Below, in pieces: positions 15,399-24,347 of a stretch of 40,357 bases of DNA. Position 1 is the stretch's first letter. Each line of letters opens with the position of its first letter. The stretch comes from an uncultured Ectothiorhodospiraceae bacterium (GTDB taxonomy: Bacteria > Pseudomonadota > Gammaproteobacteria > UBA9214): assembly GCA_947258545.1 (NCBI GenBank), contig CAMYJI010000019.1, positions 9,716 through 50,072 on the forward strand, written 5' to 3'. Both the position numbers and the translations under genes were made by a program. Under the pieces are notes generated by a model. That model was not told the DNA's origin. It searched no databases and saw nothing but the letters and a program-made list of their open reading frames with translations.

Positions 15399-16226
15399 TC
15401 AATAGGCCTGATTCCTGGGGACCTTGAGTGCCTCGATGTCCTTGCTGCGGTAGGAAAACGAGAATGTGCCACCGTACTTGCGGCGCTCGAAGTGCATGCC
15501 TGCCGGTGAAACGCGGGTCAGTAGCACCTGTTGCTCCGTACTGTCCTTGCGCGTGACCTTGACGACCTGGCCGATGTAATCGCTGGCTTCGGAGAGTTTG
15601 ATCGGCACATAGACCAAACGGGATTTCACGGGCCTGGCGGCCCTGGTCTTCGGGATTGCAGTGCTACCCGTTACAGTTGAGCCAATCTGCGTGCGCATTT
15701 TATCCAGTGCCTCCCGGTCCTGCGCACTGAGGTCCTCTTTCTCCATGAGGTCAAGTATCTCGTTCTGCAGTTTCTGCCGGTCTGCATCGGACATATTTGC
15801 CTCATTCTGGTTTATGAAGCGGCGCATCAACTCCAGTTTATTCATGTCCTCTTCGCCCGGGTTGGAATTCTCGATGAAATCAATCCCGCTGTTCATATAG
15901 GCCAGGGCCTGCTGCTGGGTCAGGTTCTTGTCGTGGATGCCCTGGTTGACTGCCAGTCCGGTACGCACCACCTCCCAGCCGCCCCAGGCGGTGAAGACAT
16001 ACAGGCTCAGGCCGACAGCCGCGGTGAACGAGGTGATGTAGGCAAGAAACGGTTTCTTGTCATCCCGCCAGTACAGGATGCCGTAAATGATGGCTGTGAT
16101 CGGGGAGAGGAGGAGTACCGCCAGACCCCAGAGGATGTTTCGCTTGAACGCCCTGACGAGAAGCCATATCAGTGCGATAAGCGCAACGAGTCCAAGCAGC
16201 GAGGCGAGCAGGTTCAGTGTTTCCAT
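15399..16226 (-). CDS. Membrane protein with three N-terminal helices
   Basis: Three hydrophobic segments occupy residues 5-80 (LNLLASLLGLVALIALIWLL, LWGLAVLLLSPITAIIYGIL and ITSFTAAVGLSLYVF). Then comes a charged helical region (EEDMNKLELMRRFINQNEA and onward) and a C-terminal basic beta-rich segment ending with FSYRSKDIEALKVP, possibly an RNA- or polymer-binding barrel. I do not recognise the family. The start at 16226 is set by TAGGAAG just upstream; the longer frame to 16259 is not needed. It converges on the preceding membrane-anchored gene with 49 bases between stops. Confidence 0.65.
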   Translation of the reverse strand: METLNLLASLLGLVALIALIWLLVRAFKRNILWGLAVLLLSPITAIIYGILYWRDDKKPFLAYITSFTAAVGLSLYVFTAWGGWEVVRTGLAVNQGIHDKNLTQQQALAYMNSGIDFIENSNPGEEDMNKLELMRRFINQNEANMSDADRQKLQNEILDLMEKEDLSAQDREALDKMRTQIGSTVTGSTAIPKTRAARPVKSRLVYVPIKLSEASDYIGQVVKVTRKDSTEQQVLLTRVSPAGMHFERRKYGGTFSFSYRSKDIEALKVPRNQAY

Positions 16227-16599
16227 GGTTCTTCCTAATCCGGGTTGTTGCAAATGCATCGATTATTATTGGGTGTATCGGTCACTCGGTCGTGCATCTT
16301 TAAATACCCGCTCCGGCCGGTCTGCAACCGCAAGTGGTCCACGGCAGGCATGGCGATGAGAACTATTCACATTTTTATGCGGTCATTTCCTGTCTATTCC
16401 TGCTGCTGTCGAGCGTTAAAATTTTTTATCGGCCTATAGTCCCTCTCTTGATATCGAAGCATGTAACCAACTGTTTTTATTATATAAAGATATAAAATCC
16501 CATTTGTGCCTGTGGAGTTCGGAGGATTGGCCCCCGGCCGGGCTTGACTTGTAATATATTGGAATTTAATAATGTGCTAATACGCTCATTGGAGGTCAT
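16227..16599. other. Divergent AT-rich intergenic region
   Basis: This 373-base gap between two divergent genes has no coding signal. It becomes AT-rich after about 16400 (TATATAAAGATATAAAA around 16480-16500). A good promoter for the plus-strand gene lies at its end. No RNA gene or riboswitch was recognised. Confidence 0.45.
16544..16572 (+). promoter_or_regulatory. Sigma-70-like promoter for the YceI-like gene
   Basis: TTGACT (16544-16549) and TAATAA (16567-16572) are separated by exactly 17 bases and lie 28 bases before the ATG. The -35 matches the consensus at five of six positions. This is the clearest promoter seen in the window. Confidence 0.6.
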
Positions 16600-17274
16600 A
16601 TGAACGCGATCAATTTAATCAAACGCCTGGTGTTGGCCATGGTGTTATTGCAGACCCCGGTCGTGCTGATGGCTGCTGAAGGAGATGAACTGTGCGAACC
16701 CTTCCTGGAGGGCAAGGTCGATGCCTCCCTGTTATCCACGATGCTGTCGGCTGCCGAGAACGGTCATCTCTACCGTATCGACCCGGACAGTTCGCGGGTC
16801 GGGTTCTGCGTGGATAGCCAGCTCTCACGCGTCGAGGGATCGTTCCGTGACTTTCGGGGCGGGCTGGCGCTTGATTCGAAAGACATTGGCAACGGACAGG
16901 CAATGGTCGTCATCAGGACCGACAGTGTGGATACGGACGCGGCCTTTATCAAGAAGTTGCTCAAGGGTGGCAGCTTTTTCGATGTCGAGAACAATCCGGA
17001 GATCCTGTTTATCAGTACGGGCTTTGAATGGATCAGTCCCACCACAGCCAAGCTCGAAGGGGATATCACGGTGCGTGGTGTAACCCGCTCAGTGGTCTTT
17101 GATGTGACATTGACAGACAAGCGTCCGGTAAATGCCGGCGTAGAGGAAAAGATTCTGGTCAAGGCGACCACGACCCTGAACCGCACGGATTTTGGCATGA
17201 CGTCACTGACCTCACTGGTCAGCGATAATGTCAGGCTGTGTATGAGCGTCGAGGCAACCCGGTACAAGTCCTGA
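16600..17274 (+). CDS. Exported YceI-like protein
   Basis: A signal peptide (LIKRLVLAMVLLQTPVVLMA) leads a 224-residue protein with YceI lipocalin-like features: YRIDPDSSRVGFCV, the VEGSFRDFRGGLALD turn, TGFEWISPTTAKLEGD and ITVRGVTRSVVFDV. YceI proteins are periplasmic beta barrels that bind isoprenoid quinones or similar lipids. Here the domain is preceded by about 35 extra residues (DELCEPFLEGKVDASLL), and four cysteines are present, so disulfides may occur. GGAGG precedes the ATG. It is followed by a G/C hairpin and then the giant coiled-coil gene. Confidence 0.88.
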   Translation: MNAINLIKRLVLAMVLLQTPVVLMAAEGDELCEPFLEGKVDASLLSTMLSAAENGHLYRIDPDSSRVGFCVDSQLSRVEGSFRDFRGGLALDSKDIGNGQAMVVIRTDSVDTDAAFIKKLLKGGSFFDVENNPEILFISTGFEWISPTTAKLEGDITVRGVTRSVVFDVTLTDKRPVNAGVEEKILVKATTTLNRTDFGMTSLTSLVSDNVRLCMSVEATRYKS

Positions 17275-17297
17275 TCAGCTGACCTCGTTGTATATAC

Positions 17298-17326
17298 CAG
17301 CCCGGCCGGCACGCGCCGGGCTGTCT
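17298..17326 (+). terminator. G/C-rich hairpin after the YceI-like gene
   Basis: CAGCCCGGC (17298-17306) pairs perfectly with GCCGGGCTG (17315-17323) around an 8-base loop, followed by TCTTCC. The stem is strong but the T-run is poor, so termination is likely but perhaps incomplete. Confidence 0.6.
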
Positions 17327-17561
17327 TCCGGCTGTCCACTACCAGCCACCCGATTCCCTTTCTCTTCTGAATATCCTGCGGCGCAATTGCCGTCGCCTGT
17401 CTTTTCTTGCCGGTTCTTCGCTCACTGGCCTGCATGCCTTTATGCGGGTCACTCCGATGCCATCGCACGCGTCTGCATAAGCCCTCAGGGTCGATTCAGG
17501 TTTTCAGGGATTTAGTCGTTAATGTATAGGACTAAAAAATCGTTCTGTATAAGGAAAAATC

Positions 17562-20500
17562 ATGCGTATCTTGATCGGAGTGTTCATTATGCTGGCCGGC
17601 CTCATGGCTGCCACCATATCTGCATTGAAATCAATAAGTAAGCCTGAATTCTGGAGGAGGGGCGCAGAGCGGCTCAAGGCGTATTCCCAGACATGGCAGG
17701 CCCCGGAGGCGCGCACTGCGCCCGGTAGCAGCCAGAATCCGGGTACCGATCAGGCCGGGTCAGTGGTGCCAGATGCGTATACCAGGATGCCGGCCACCGC
17801 TGGCCAGCCAGGCCCGCTACCGCTGGTCTCCGAGATAGAGCAGGAGATCAATCAACTGCACGGCAAGGTCCATTATCTGGACGCCGCCTATCAGGAAAGC
17901 GAGAACCGTGCAGGGATGCTCGAGGCCCGGTTGAAGGAAATGAGCCAGCTGGAAATCATGGTCAAGGACCGCGACGATGAAATAACCACATTGCATGGAA
18001 AAATGCACGATCTCGGCACCAGTCTGCGTGCCGCCCAGGAGCGTGTCGGCCTGGTGGACGTCAAGGAACAGGAGCTTGTCCAGTTAAACGACAGGCTTGA
18101 AAAACTGGAAGAGGCGTTGCGCGAGAGCGAAGCCCGCTCCGAGCTGTTTGATGTCAAGGAACAGCAAATCAGCCAGCTGGGGACGGAGATCAAAGAACGC
18201 GACAATGAGATCACCAGGCTGCACGGAAAACTGCATGAGTTGGGCGCAGAGCTGCGTGCCAGCGAACACAATTTAATAGCTTACGAAAATAATGAGCAGG
18301 TAATCGAGGAACTGGTCTCCAAGATAGATGAGCTCAATGCGTCCTTGAATGAAAGCGAGAGGCGCGCAGACCAGCAGCTCGATACCAATGCGAAGGAGCT
18401 CGAGCAGCTGGCGGAAACTGTCGAAGCCAAGGACCAGGAAATCACCCAGCTGCACGGCAAGATTCATAAAATGAGCCAGACAGCGGATGAAAGCGAGGAG
18501 CGCGTGGCGCTGCTGCATGAAAAGGATCGTCACATCAACCGGCTGCAAGGCCAGATCCGCGAGCTCGATGCCGCACTGCATGACAGCGCAGAACATACCC
18601 AGCAGCTCGAGGCCAAAGAGCATGAAATTGAACAGTTGGGCACACGGATTCAGGAACTTGAATCCGAACTGAATGTAAGCCAGGAACACGTACAGCAGCT
18701 CGGTACCAAGGAGCAGGAAATTGAGCGCCTCAACAGTGTGGTGCACGAGAAGGTTGAGTACATTGGCAGCCTGGAAGGCCGGATTCAGTCATTGGATGCC
18801 ACTATTCACGAAGGCAGTGAACGTGACCACTTGCTCGAGACCAGGGAGCATGAAGTCGGCGAACTGACTGCCCGGGTGCAGGAGCTGGAGGCTGTTCTGC
18901 ACGACAGCCATGAACGCAACCAGACCCTGGAAGGCAAGGAGCAGGAGGTCAATGCACTCAATGACCGTGTACAGGAGCTGGAGACTGCGCTGCACGACAG
19001 CCATGAACGCAACCAGACCCTGGAAGGCAAGGAGCAGGAGCTAAACGCGCTGCATGCCCGAATACAGGAACTGGAATCCGAACTGAATGTAAGCCATGAA
19101 CACGTACAGCAGCTCGGTACCAAAGAGCAGGAAATTGAGCGCCTCAACAGTGTGGTGCACGAGAAGGTTGAATACATTGCCAGTATGGAAGGCCGGATTC
19201 AGTCATTGGATGCCACTATTCATGAAGGCAGTGAACGTGACCACTTGCTCGAGACCAGGGAGCACGAAGTCGGCGAACTGACTGCCCGGGTCCGGGAACT
19301 GGAGGCTGCTCTGCACGATGGTCATGAGCGTACCCTGCAGCTGGAAGGCAAGGAGCAGGAACTCATCGCGCTCAATACCCGGGTACAGGAGCTGGAATCC
19401 GAACTGCATAACAGCCAGGAATACGCGCAGCAGCTCGATACCAAAGAGCTGGAGAAGGCCGATCAAATCGCCGCTCTGGAGGAACGGATCCATTCGCTGG
19501 ATGCTACGGTACAGGGTGGTCACGAGCGCGACCGGCTACTGGCGGCCAGGGATCTGGAGGTCGAGCACCTTACAGAACAGGCTCGGCTTCTCGAGACCCG
19601 GGTACAGGAACTGGAATCCGATCTGCGCGACAGCCAGGGACGCAGCCAGAACCTGGAAGGCAAGGAACAGGAGATCAACACGCTGCAAGCGCGGGTGCAG
19701 GAACTGGAAACCAGCCTGTACGACAGCCAGGACCGCGCGCAGCAGGTCGTTGCCAAAGAGCAGGAAATTGAACGCCTTGGCAGTGAAGTACAGGAGAAGG
19801 CCGATCACATTGCCGGGCTGGAGGACAGGATTCGATCGCTGGATGAGGCGATACAGGATAGTCATGCACGCAGCCAGTTACTGGAGATACGGGACCAGGA
19901 AATCGCGCAGCTTACCGGGCAAATACACAGTCTTACAGAACAGGCGCGGCAACTTGAAGTACGGGAGCAGGAGGTCAATGAGCTGACGACCCGGATGCAG
20001 GCGCTGGAATCTGAGCTGCAAGACAGCCAGGAACGCGCGCAGCAGCTCGAGGTCATAGAGCAGGATATTGCGCATCTCAGCGAACAGGCCCAGCACCTGG
20101 AAGACAAGGAACAGGAGCTCAACGCGCTCAATGCCCGGACGCAGGGACTGGAATCCGAACTGCATGACAACCAGGAACGCCTGCAGCAACTCGGTACCAA
20201 AGAGCAGGAGATTGCGCACCTCAATGAGGTGCTGCAGGAGAAGGCAGATCACATTGCCGGGCTTGAAGACCGGATCCAGGCGCTGGATGCTGCGGCGCAA
20301 GAGGGTCATCAGCGCGGCCAACTGCTCGAGACCCGGGCACAGGAACTGGAAAGTAGCCTGCACGGCAGTCATGAACGAATCCAGTACCTGGAAGGCAAGG
20401 AACACGAGCTCAACGAGCTGACAGCTCGGGCGCAGGTTCTGGAATCTGCGGCCTCTGAAGGTAACCGGCATGCGCAACTACTGGAAATCAAGCAGCAGGA

Positions 20501-22889
20501 AGCCAGCGCGCTGAATATCAAGCTTCAGGAACTGTCAGCCGAGCTGCGGGGCAGTGAGGTACGAGCGCAGCAAATGGAGGCGAGGGAGCAGGAGACTACC
20601 CGTCTGCAGCAGGCTGTTAGTGAAAAGGATGAACAGATTGACGAGCTAACAGGCAAGATCCATGAATTGTCTGAAGCCCTGCGCGATGACACGGCAAGCG
20701 CAAATCAGATTGATGCCAAGGAAGAGGAAATCACCCGGTTGAATGCGCGGATCCGGGAACTGGATGCAGCCAGCAGTGAAAGTGAAGAGTATGCCCGGAA
20801 CCTGGTAGCCAGAGATCGACAGATTGAACAGCTCAACCAGGAAGTCGTTGAAAAGGGGCATGAGATCGCCAAGATGCATGGCCAAATCCAAGACCTGGAT
20901 GCGGCTGCGCAACAGAGTAATGCGAGTGCTGCGCTTATCGAAGAGAAGGAGCAGCAGATAGCCCGACTGCATTCCCAGGTACAGAAGCTGGGAACTGCCG
21001 TGCGCAATAGCGCGGACCGTGCCCAGATGCTCGGAGAAAAGGAAGAACAGATCAACCGGCTGCAAAGCGAGGCAAAGAGGCTGCAGGAAAGTGCAGAAGA
21101 AGCGGAGCGGCTAAAGGCCTCGGCGCAGGAGCTTGAAGAAAGCAGACAGGAAAATGAACAGCTGCAGGCCCGGATTGAAGAACTGAGTGCAACGGCACAG
21201 GACGGTACCGAACAGGCACAGTTGCTGGAGGCCAGCAAGCAGGAGATCACGCGGCTGGAGGCCCGGATTGAAGAACTGAGTGCAACGGCACAGGACGGTA
21301 CCGAACAGGCTCAGTTACTGGAGGCCAGCAAGCAGGAGATCACGCGGCTGGAGGAAAGGAACGGGGAACTGGAGGCGGCGTTGCAAAGTAATGCTGAACG
21401 CGACCAGCTGCTTGCGACCAGGGACGAGGAAATTGCCGAACTCAAGGGTAAGCTCCAGGAACTGGATGTGGCCGTGCATGACAATGATTCGCCTACCGGA
21501 GAGCTGGCAGTTGTTGCCCCGGCCCCGTTGGAGGGTGAGGGCATTGCTGTCAACGCAGCACATGCAGAGAAGTTGCAGGAGATCGGCAAGCAGGATCCCT
21601 TGACAGGCCTGTTAAATCGTCAGCATTTCATGCAGCAGCTGGAAGAAAGCATGGGCCATGATGACGCACGAAACGGCAGTCAGGCACTGATCTATATCCT
21701 GCTGGATAACTACAAATCAATCCGCGAGGATGTCGGGATCAATGGCACTGACGTGGTCCTGCGTGACACCGCTGCACTGATAGTGTCCATTGGTGGTGAA
21801 CACGACACTATTGCCCGCTTCAGCGACAATGTCTTTGTGGTTCTGCATCGCGGTGAAGACAAGGATGCGACCCAGAAACTCGCCGATAAAATACTGCATG
21901 ATATCGAGCAGCATGTCTTCGAGGTCGAAGACAGCTCTGTAATGGCCAAACTCAGTATCGGCGTGTGCCCCATCAGTGAGCATACCAATACGGCACAGGA
22001 CGTCATTACGCGTGCCGACCTGGCATGTGAGGTTGCCCGCTCATCCGAGGACGCAAGGATCCATTCCCACGACGCAACTGTCGACGAGCAGATGAGCCAG
22101 GAGCACGAGGGCGAATGGGATGTCATGATCAGGAAAACGCTCGAGGAAGAGCGTTTCTACCTGGTCTATCAACCCATCGTCAGTCTCAACGGTGATGTGC
22201 GTGAACGTTACGAAGTCCTGCTCAGGATCCTCGACGAGGAGGGCCATGTGGTTCTGCCAAGCCAGTTCCTCTCGATCGCAGACAAGATCGGGTTGACCCA
22301 TGAAATCGACCGCTGGGTCATCAATACTGCCATAGCGACGCTTGCCGAGCTACACCGCGCGGGGCGGGACACGACATTCTTTGTCAAGATTTCCGGCAAG
22401 ACGCTGGCGGACAGTGAGCTACCCCTGTGGATTCATGAAAAGATCAGTGAATGCCAGGTCAACACCGAGAATTTTGTTTTCGAGATCACCGAGACGGTTG
22501 CGCTCAAGGACCTCAGAAACACCATGCACTTCGTTAACGCGATGAACAAGCTGGGTTGCAAGGTGGCGCTGGAACATTACGGTCGTGCAAACCAGCCGCA
22601 GTTGCTCAAGCACCTGTCGGTGGATATCCTGAAGATAGACGGTAGCCTGATCGAGAACCTGAGCACCAATAAGGAAAACCAGGCAATCGTTAAGGCCATC
22701 ATCCAGAATGCAAACAGCCATAACATCAAGTGTACGGCTGAGCGAGTGGAAGAGGCGCACGATCTCGGGATGCTTTGGCAGTCCGGTATCGAGTTTGTCC
22801 AGGGCAATTTCGCCCAGATTCCGAGCAAGGAGCTGGATTACAATTTCGAAGGGGATACCGCCGAGGAGGAATCAACGATCTACATGTGA
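17562..22889 (+). CDS. Giant coiled-coil protein with degenerate FimX-type GGDEF-EAL
   Basis: The 1775-residue product has a membrane anchor (ILIGVFIMLAGLMAATISAL), a Pro/Ala linker to about residue 85, and then coiled coil to about 1310, made of diverged repeats. The first repeats carry a recurring ITxLHGKxHxL motif. A GGDEF domain (1338-1500) has RFSDNVF at 1419-1425 where RxGGDEF is expected, so no cyclase activity is likely. The EAL domain (1525-1765) has YEVLLR (EVL at 1551-1553), VKIS instead of VNxS, and ALEHYG (1669-1674) instead of DDFG; it keeps FEITE and KID. EVL and LEHxG are typical of FimX, a c-di-GMP-binding protein in type IV pilus assembly. It probably binds c-di-GMP without cleaving it. 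AAGGA precedes ATG 17562. Confidence 0.88.
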   Translation: MRILIGVFIMLAGLMAATISALKSISKPEFWRRGAERLKAYSQTWQAPEARTAPGSSQNPGTDQAGSVVPDAYTRMPATAGQPGPLPLVSEIEQEINQLHGKVHYLDAAYQESENRAGMLEARLKEMSQLEIMVKDRDDEITTLHGKMHDLGTSLRAAQERVGLVDVKEQELVQLNDRLEKLEEALRESEARSELFDVKEQQISQLGTEIKERDNEITRLHGKLHELGAELRASEHNLIAYENNEQVIEELVSKIDELNASLNESERRADQQLDTNAKELEQLAETVEAKDQEITQLHGKIHKMSQTADESEERVALLHEKDRHINRLQGQIRELDAALHDSAEHTQQLEAKEHEIEQLGTRIQELESELNVSQEHVQQLGTKEQEIERLNSVVHEKVEYIGSLEGRIQSLDATIHEGSERDHLLETREHEVGELTARVQELEAVLHDSHERNQTLEGKEQEVNALNDRVQELETALHDSHERNQTLEGKEQELNALHARIQELESELNVSHEHVQQLGTKEQEIERLNSVVHEKVEYIASMEGRIQSLDATIHEGSERDHLLETREHEVGELTARVRELEAALHDGHERTLQLEGKEQELIALNTRVQELESELHNSQEYAQQLDTKELEKADQIAALEERIHSLDATVQGGHERDRLLAARDLEVEHLTEQARLLETRVQELESDLRDSQGRSQNLEGKEQEINTLQARVQELETSLYDSQDRAQQVVAKEQEIERLGSEVQEKADHIAGLEDRIRSLDEAIQDSHARSQLLEIRDQEIAQLTGQIHSLTEQARQLEVREQEVNELTTRMQALESELQDSQERAQQLEVIEQDIAHLSEQAQHLEDKEQELNALNARTQGLESELHDNQERLQQLGTKEQEIAHLNEVLQEKADHIAGLEDRIQALDAAAQEGHQRGQLLETRAQELESSLHGSHERIQYLEGKEHELNELTARAQVLESAASEGNRHAQLLEIKQQEASALNIKLQELSAELRGSEVRAQQMEAREQETTRLQQAVSEKDEQIDELTGKIHELSEALRDDTASANQIDAKEEEITRLNARIRELDAASSESEEYARNLVARDRQIEQLNQEVVEKGHEIAKMHGQIQDLDAAAQQSNASAALIEEKEQQIARLHSQVQKLGTAVRNSADRAQMLGEKEEQINRLQSEAKRLQESAEEAERLKASAQELEESRQENEQLQARIEELSATAQDGTEQAQLLEASKQEITRLEARIEELSATAQDGTEQAQLLEASKQEITRLEERNGELEAALQSNAERDQLLATRDEEIAELKGKLQELDVAVHDNDSPTGELAVVAPAPLEGEGIAVNAAHAEKLQEIGKQDPLTGLLNRQHFMQQLEESMGHDDARNGSQALIYILLDNYKSIREDVGINGTDVVLRDTAALIVSIGGEHDTIARFSDNVFVVLHRGEDKDATQKLADKILHDIEQHVFEVEDSSVMAKLSIGVCPISEHTNTAQDVITRADLACEVARSSEDARIHSHDATVDEQMSQEHEGEWDVMIRKTLEEERFYLVYQPIVSLNGDVRERYEVLLRILDEEGHVVLPSQFLSIADKIGLTHEIDRWVINTAIATLAELHRAGRDTTFFVKISGKTLADSELPLWIHEKISECQVNTENFVFEITETVALKDLRNTMHFVNAMNKLGCKVALEHYGRANQPQLLKHLSVDILKIDGSLIENLSTNKENQAIVKAIIQNANSHNIKCTAERVEEAHDLGMLWQSGIEFVQGNFAQIPSKELDYNFEGDTAEEESTIYM
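18661..19330 (+). repeat. Long near-identical repeat pair within the coiled coil
   Basis: About 260 bases starting at 18661 recur at 19075, an offset of 414 bases (138 codons), with only scattered differences. Both encode the block from SELNVS through HLLETREHEVGELTARV. The similarity at DNA level, including silent sites, shows recent internal duplication rather than just similar heptads. Confidence 0.85.
21168..21353 (+). repeat. 93-bp tandem duplication in the coiled coil
   Basis: Two adjacent 93-base units begin at 21168 and 21261 and are almost identical. Each encodes 31 residues starting ARIEELSATAQDG and ending KQEITRLE. Thirty-one residues is not a multiple of seven, so the duplication shifts the heptad register unless it is a hendecad arrangement. 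Confidence 0.88.
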
Positions 22890-22922
22890 TCCCGCACAGT
22901 TATCAGGCTCCGGCCCGGATGG

Positions 22923-22953
22923 AAGGCCCGCTCCAGTTAGAGCGGGCCTTTTA
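22923..22953 (+). terminator. Intrinsic terminator after the giant gene
   Basis: AAGGCCCGCTC (22923-22933) and GAGCGGGCCTT (22940-22950) form an 11-base stem with a 6-base loop, followed by TT. This is a clear rho-independent terminator about 35 bases after the stop. Confidence 0.88.
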
Positions 22954-23029
22954 CGTTGAGCAGCCAGGTGTACTATTCGTTCCTGTAACCTGTCTGGCAA
23001 GCGGCCTGAAATGTGAATACTATCCGGTA

Positions 23030-23620
23030 ATGGATGTGATGCTGAAAATCCTGGTGTGGTTCATGTTGCTGCAGCCGTCGCTCGCGACGGCTACGGTGGT
23101 GCGCAGTGCAGACGAGGAAACCGGACTGGTGAAATGGCACTTCACCTCGGATGACCTCGAGATAGAGCTGATCCAGCGGCTGCCGGACCAGACCCGCGGA
23201 TTCTTTCTTGCCCGTGGATTCTCCAGCGAGGTGACCGATGAAATCGCCACCAGTTGCGTGTTACAGACGATTGTCCGCAACCGGGGTCTAGCGGGTGCCG
23301 GGGTGCCGATCGTGATTGATCTCGGGCAATGGCGCATGGTCCAAGCCGGCCGCAGCGGTGGTATCCGGCTCAAAGAGGCCTGGATTGCCTCATGGCCGGA
23401 AGACAGGGTCAGCGAGGCAGCACGGCTTGCCTTCCGCTGGGCGACCTTCCCGACCACGCAGGAGTTCCTGCCGGGGGACTACAACTGGGGTATGACGGCC
23501 TACGGTCTACCTCCGGGCGCCGTGTTTGACCTGAACGTGGTTTGGCAGCAGGGCGGGCAGACGCAGGACGGCTGGATACGCGGGATCGAGTGTCCCGCCG
23601 ACGTGGATAGCCTGAAATGA
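23030..23620 (+). CDS. Secreted hypothetical protein paired with TlpA-like gene
   Basis: The 196-residue product has a signal peptide (MLKILVWFMLLQPSLATA). The mature part begins with KWHFTSDDLEIELIQRLPDQ, contains a segment around RGFSSEVTDEIATSCVLQTI, and ends with a beta-rich stretch (FDLNVVWQQGG). I do not know the family. Start codons at 23030 and 23039 are both possible; neither has a strong ribosome site, and the frame is open upstream across the terminator of the previous gene. Its stop overlaps the start of the thioredoxin gene by four bases (ATGA), so the two are translationally coupled and probably act together in the periplasm. Confidence 0.7.
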   Translation: MDVMLKILVWFMLLQPSLATATVVRSADEETGLVKWHFTSDDLEIELIQRLPDQTRGFFLARGFSSEVTDEIATSCVLQTIVRNRGLAGAGVPIVIDLGQWRMVQAGRSGGIRLKEAWIASWPEDRVSEAARLAFRWATFPTTQEFLPGDYNWGMTAYGLPPGAVFDLNVVWQQGGQTQDGWIRGIECPADVDSLK

Positions 23621-24129
23621 GCGTTATGAAGAGAGTGTGCGCGTTGTGCTGGTGCCTGCTGTGCCTTGTCACTATGGCCCGTGCAGACCAGACCCTGACG
23701 CCGGTCCCGGGCCGGCCGGTCGCCCCTGACTTCGCCTTGCAGGATACCGAGGGTGAGCTGCACCGCCTGTCGGACTACCGCGGCCGGCCGGTACTGATCA
23801 ATTTCTGGGCCACCTGGTGTCCACCATGCCGCGAGGAGATCCCCTCCATGAACCGCGCCCGGGGCAAGACCGCGGAGGAAGGTATTGTCATGCTTGCCAT
23901 CAACGTGGGCGAGGACGAGGACACCATTTTCGTCTTTACCGCCGATTTTCCGGCCGATTTTCCCATGCTGCTCGACCGTGACGGCGAGGTGATCGGGCAG
24001 TGGCCCGTGAAGGGGCTACCGACAACCTATATCGTGGATCCGGAAGGGCGCATTGCCTACCGTGCGATCGGCGGGCGCGAATGGGATGATGAGCAGTTGC
24101 TGGACGCGATACGCGCGTTGCAGAAATGA
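23617..24129 (+). CDS. TlpA/ResA-like periplasmic thioredoxin
   Basis: The 170-residue product has an N-terminal signal segment (VCALCWCLLCLVTMARA) and a thioredoxin fold of the TlpA/ResA/AlkyI-redoxin group: APDFALQDTEG, then INFWATWCPPCREEIPSMN with Cys68 and Cys71, and the cis-Pro loop VKGLPTTYIVDPEG. Such proteins reduce or shuffle disulfides in exported proteins, often during cytochrome or metalloprotein maturation. The signal segment has several cysteines, which is unusual. The gene is coupled to the preceding secreted protein, a likely substrate or partner. Confidence 0.9.
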   Translation: MSVMKRVCALCWCLLCLVTMARADQTLTPVPGRPVAPDFALQDTEGELHRLSDYRGRPVLINFWATWCPPCREEIPSMNRARGKTAEEGIVMLAINVGEDEDTIFVFTADFPADFPMLLDRDGEVIGQWPVKGLPTTYIVDPEGRIAYRAIGGREWDDEQLLDAIRALQK

Positions 24130-24211
24130 CGCAAGGGGACTGGATTCCGTTCCACTGTGTCAAGGGGAGTGTGCAATGTCAGAGTGGATCAGGTAATCCG
24201 GCCCCCTTGCG
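24130..24211. repeat. Imperfect inverted repeat after the TlpA-like gene
   Basis: Seventeen bases at 24130-24146 (CGCAAGGGGACTGGATT) are complementary at 15 positions to 24195-24211. The loop is about 48 bases. It begins at the stop codon and could act as a transcript end; there is no T-run. Confidence 0.5.
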
Positions 24212-24347
24212 GTCATTGACTTAAGCGGGTTTCAGACTGCAGTACTTGTTCGCGTTCCTCTTTTGCTTGTGCCGGGTATTCAGTATCCGAAATCTGCTGT
24301 GTCCAGACTGCGACCCAGGTCACAATAACAAGGATTCTGGCCCCTTT

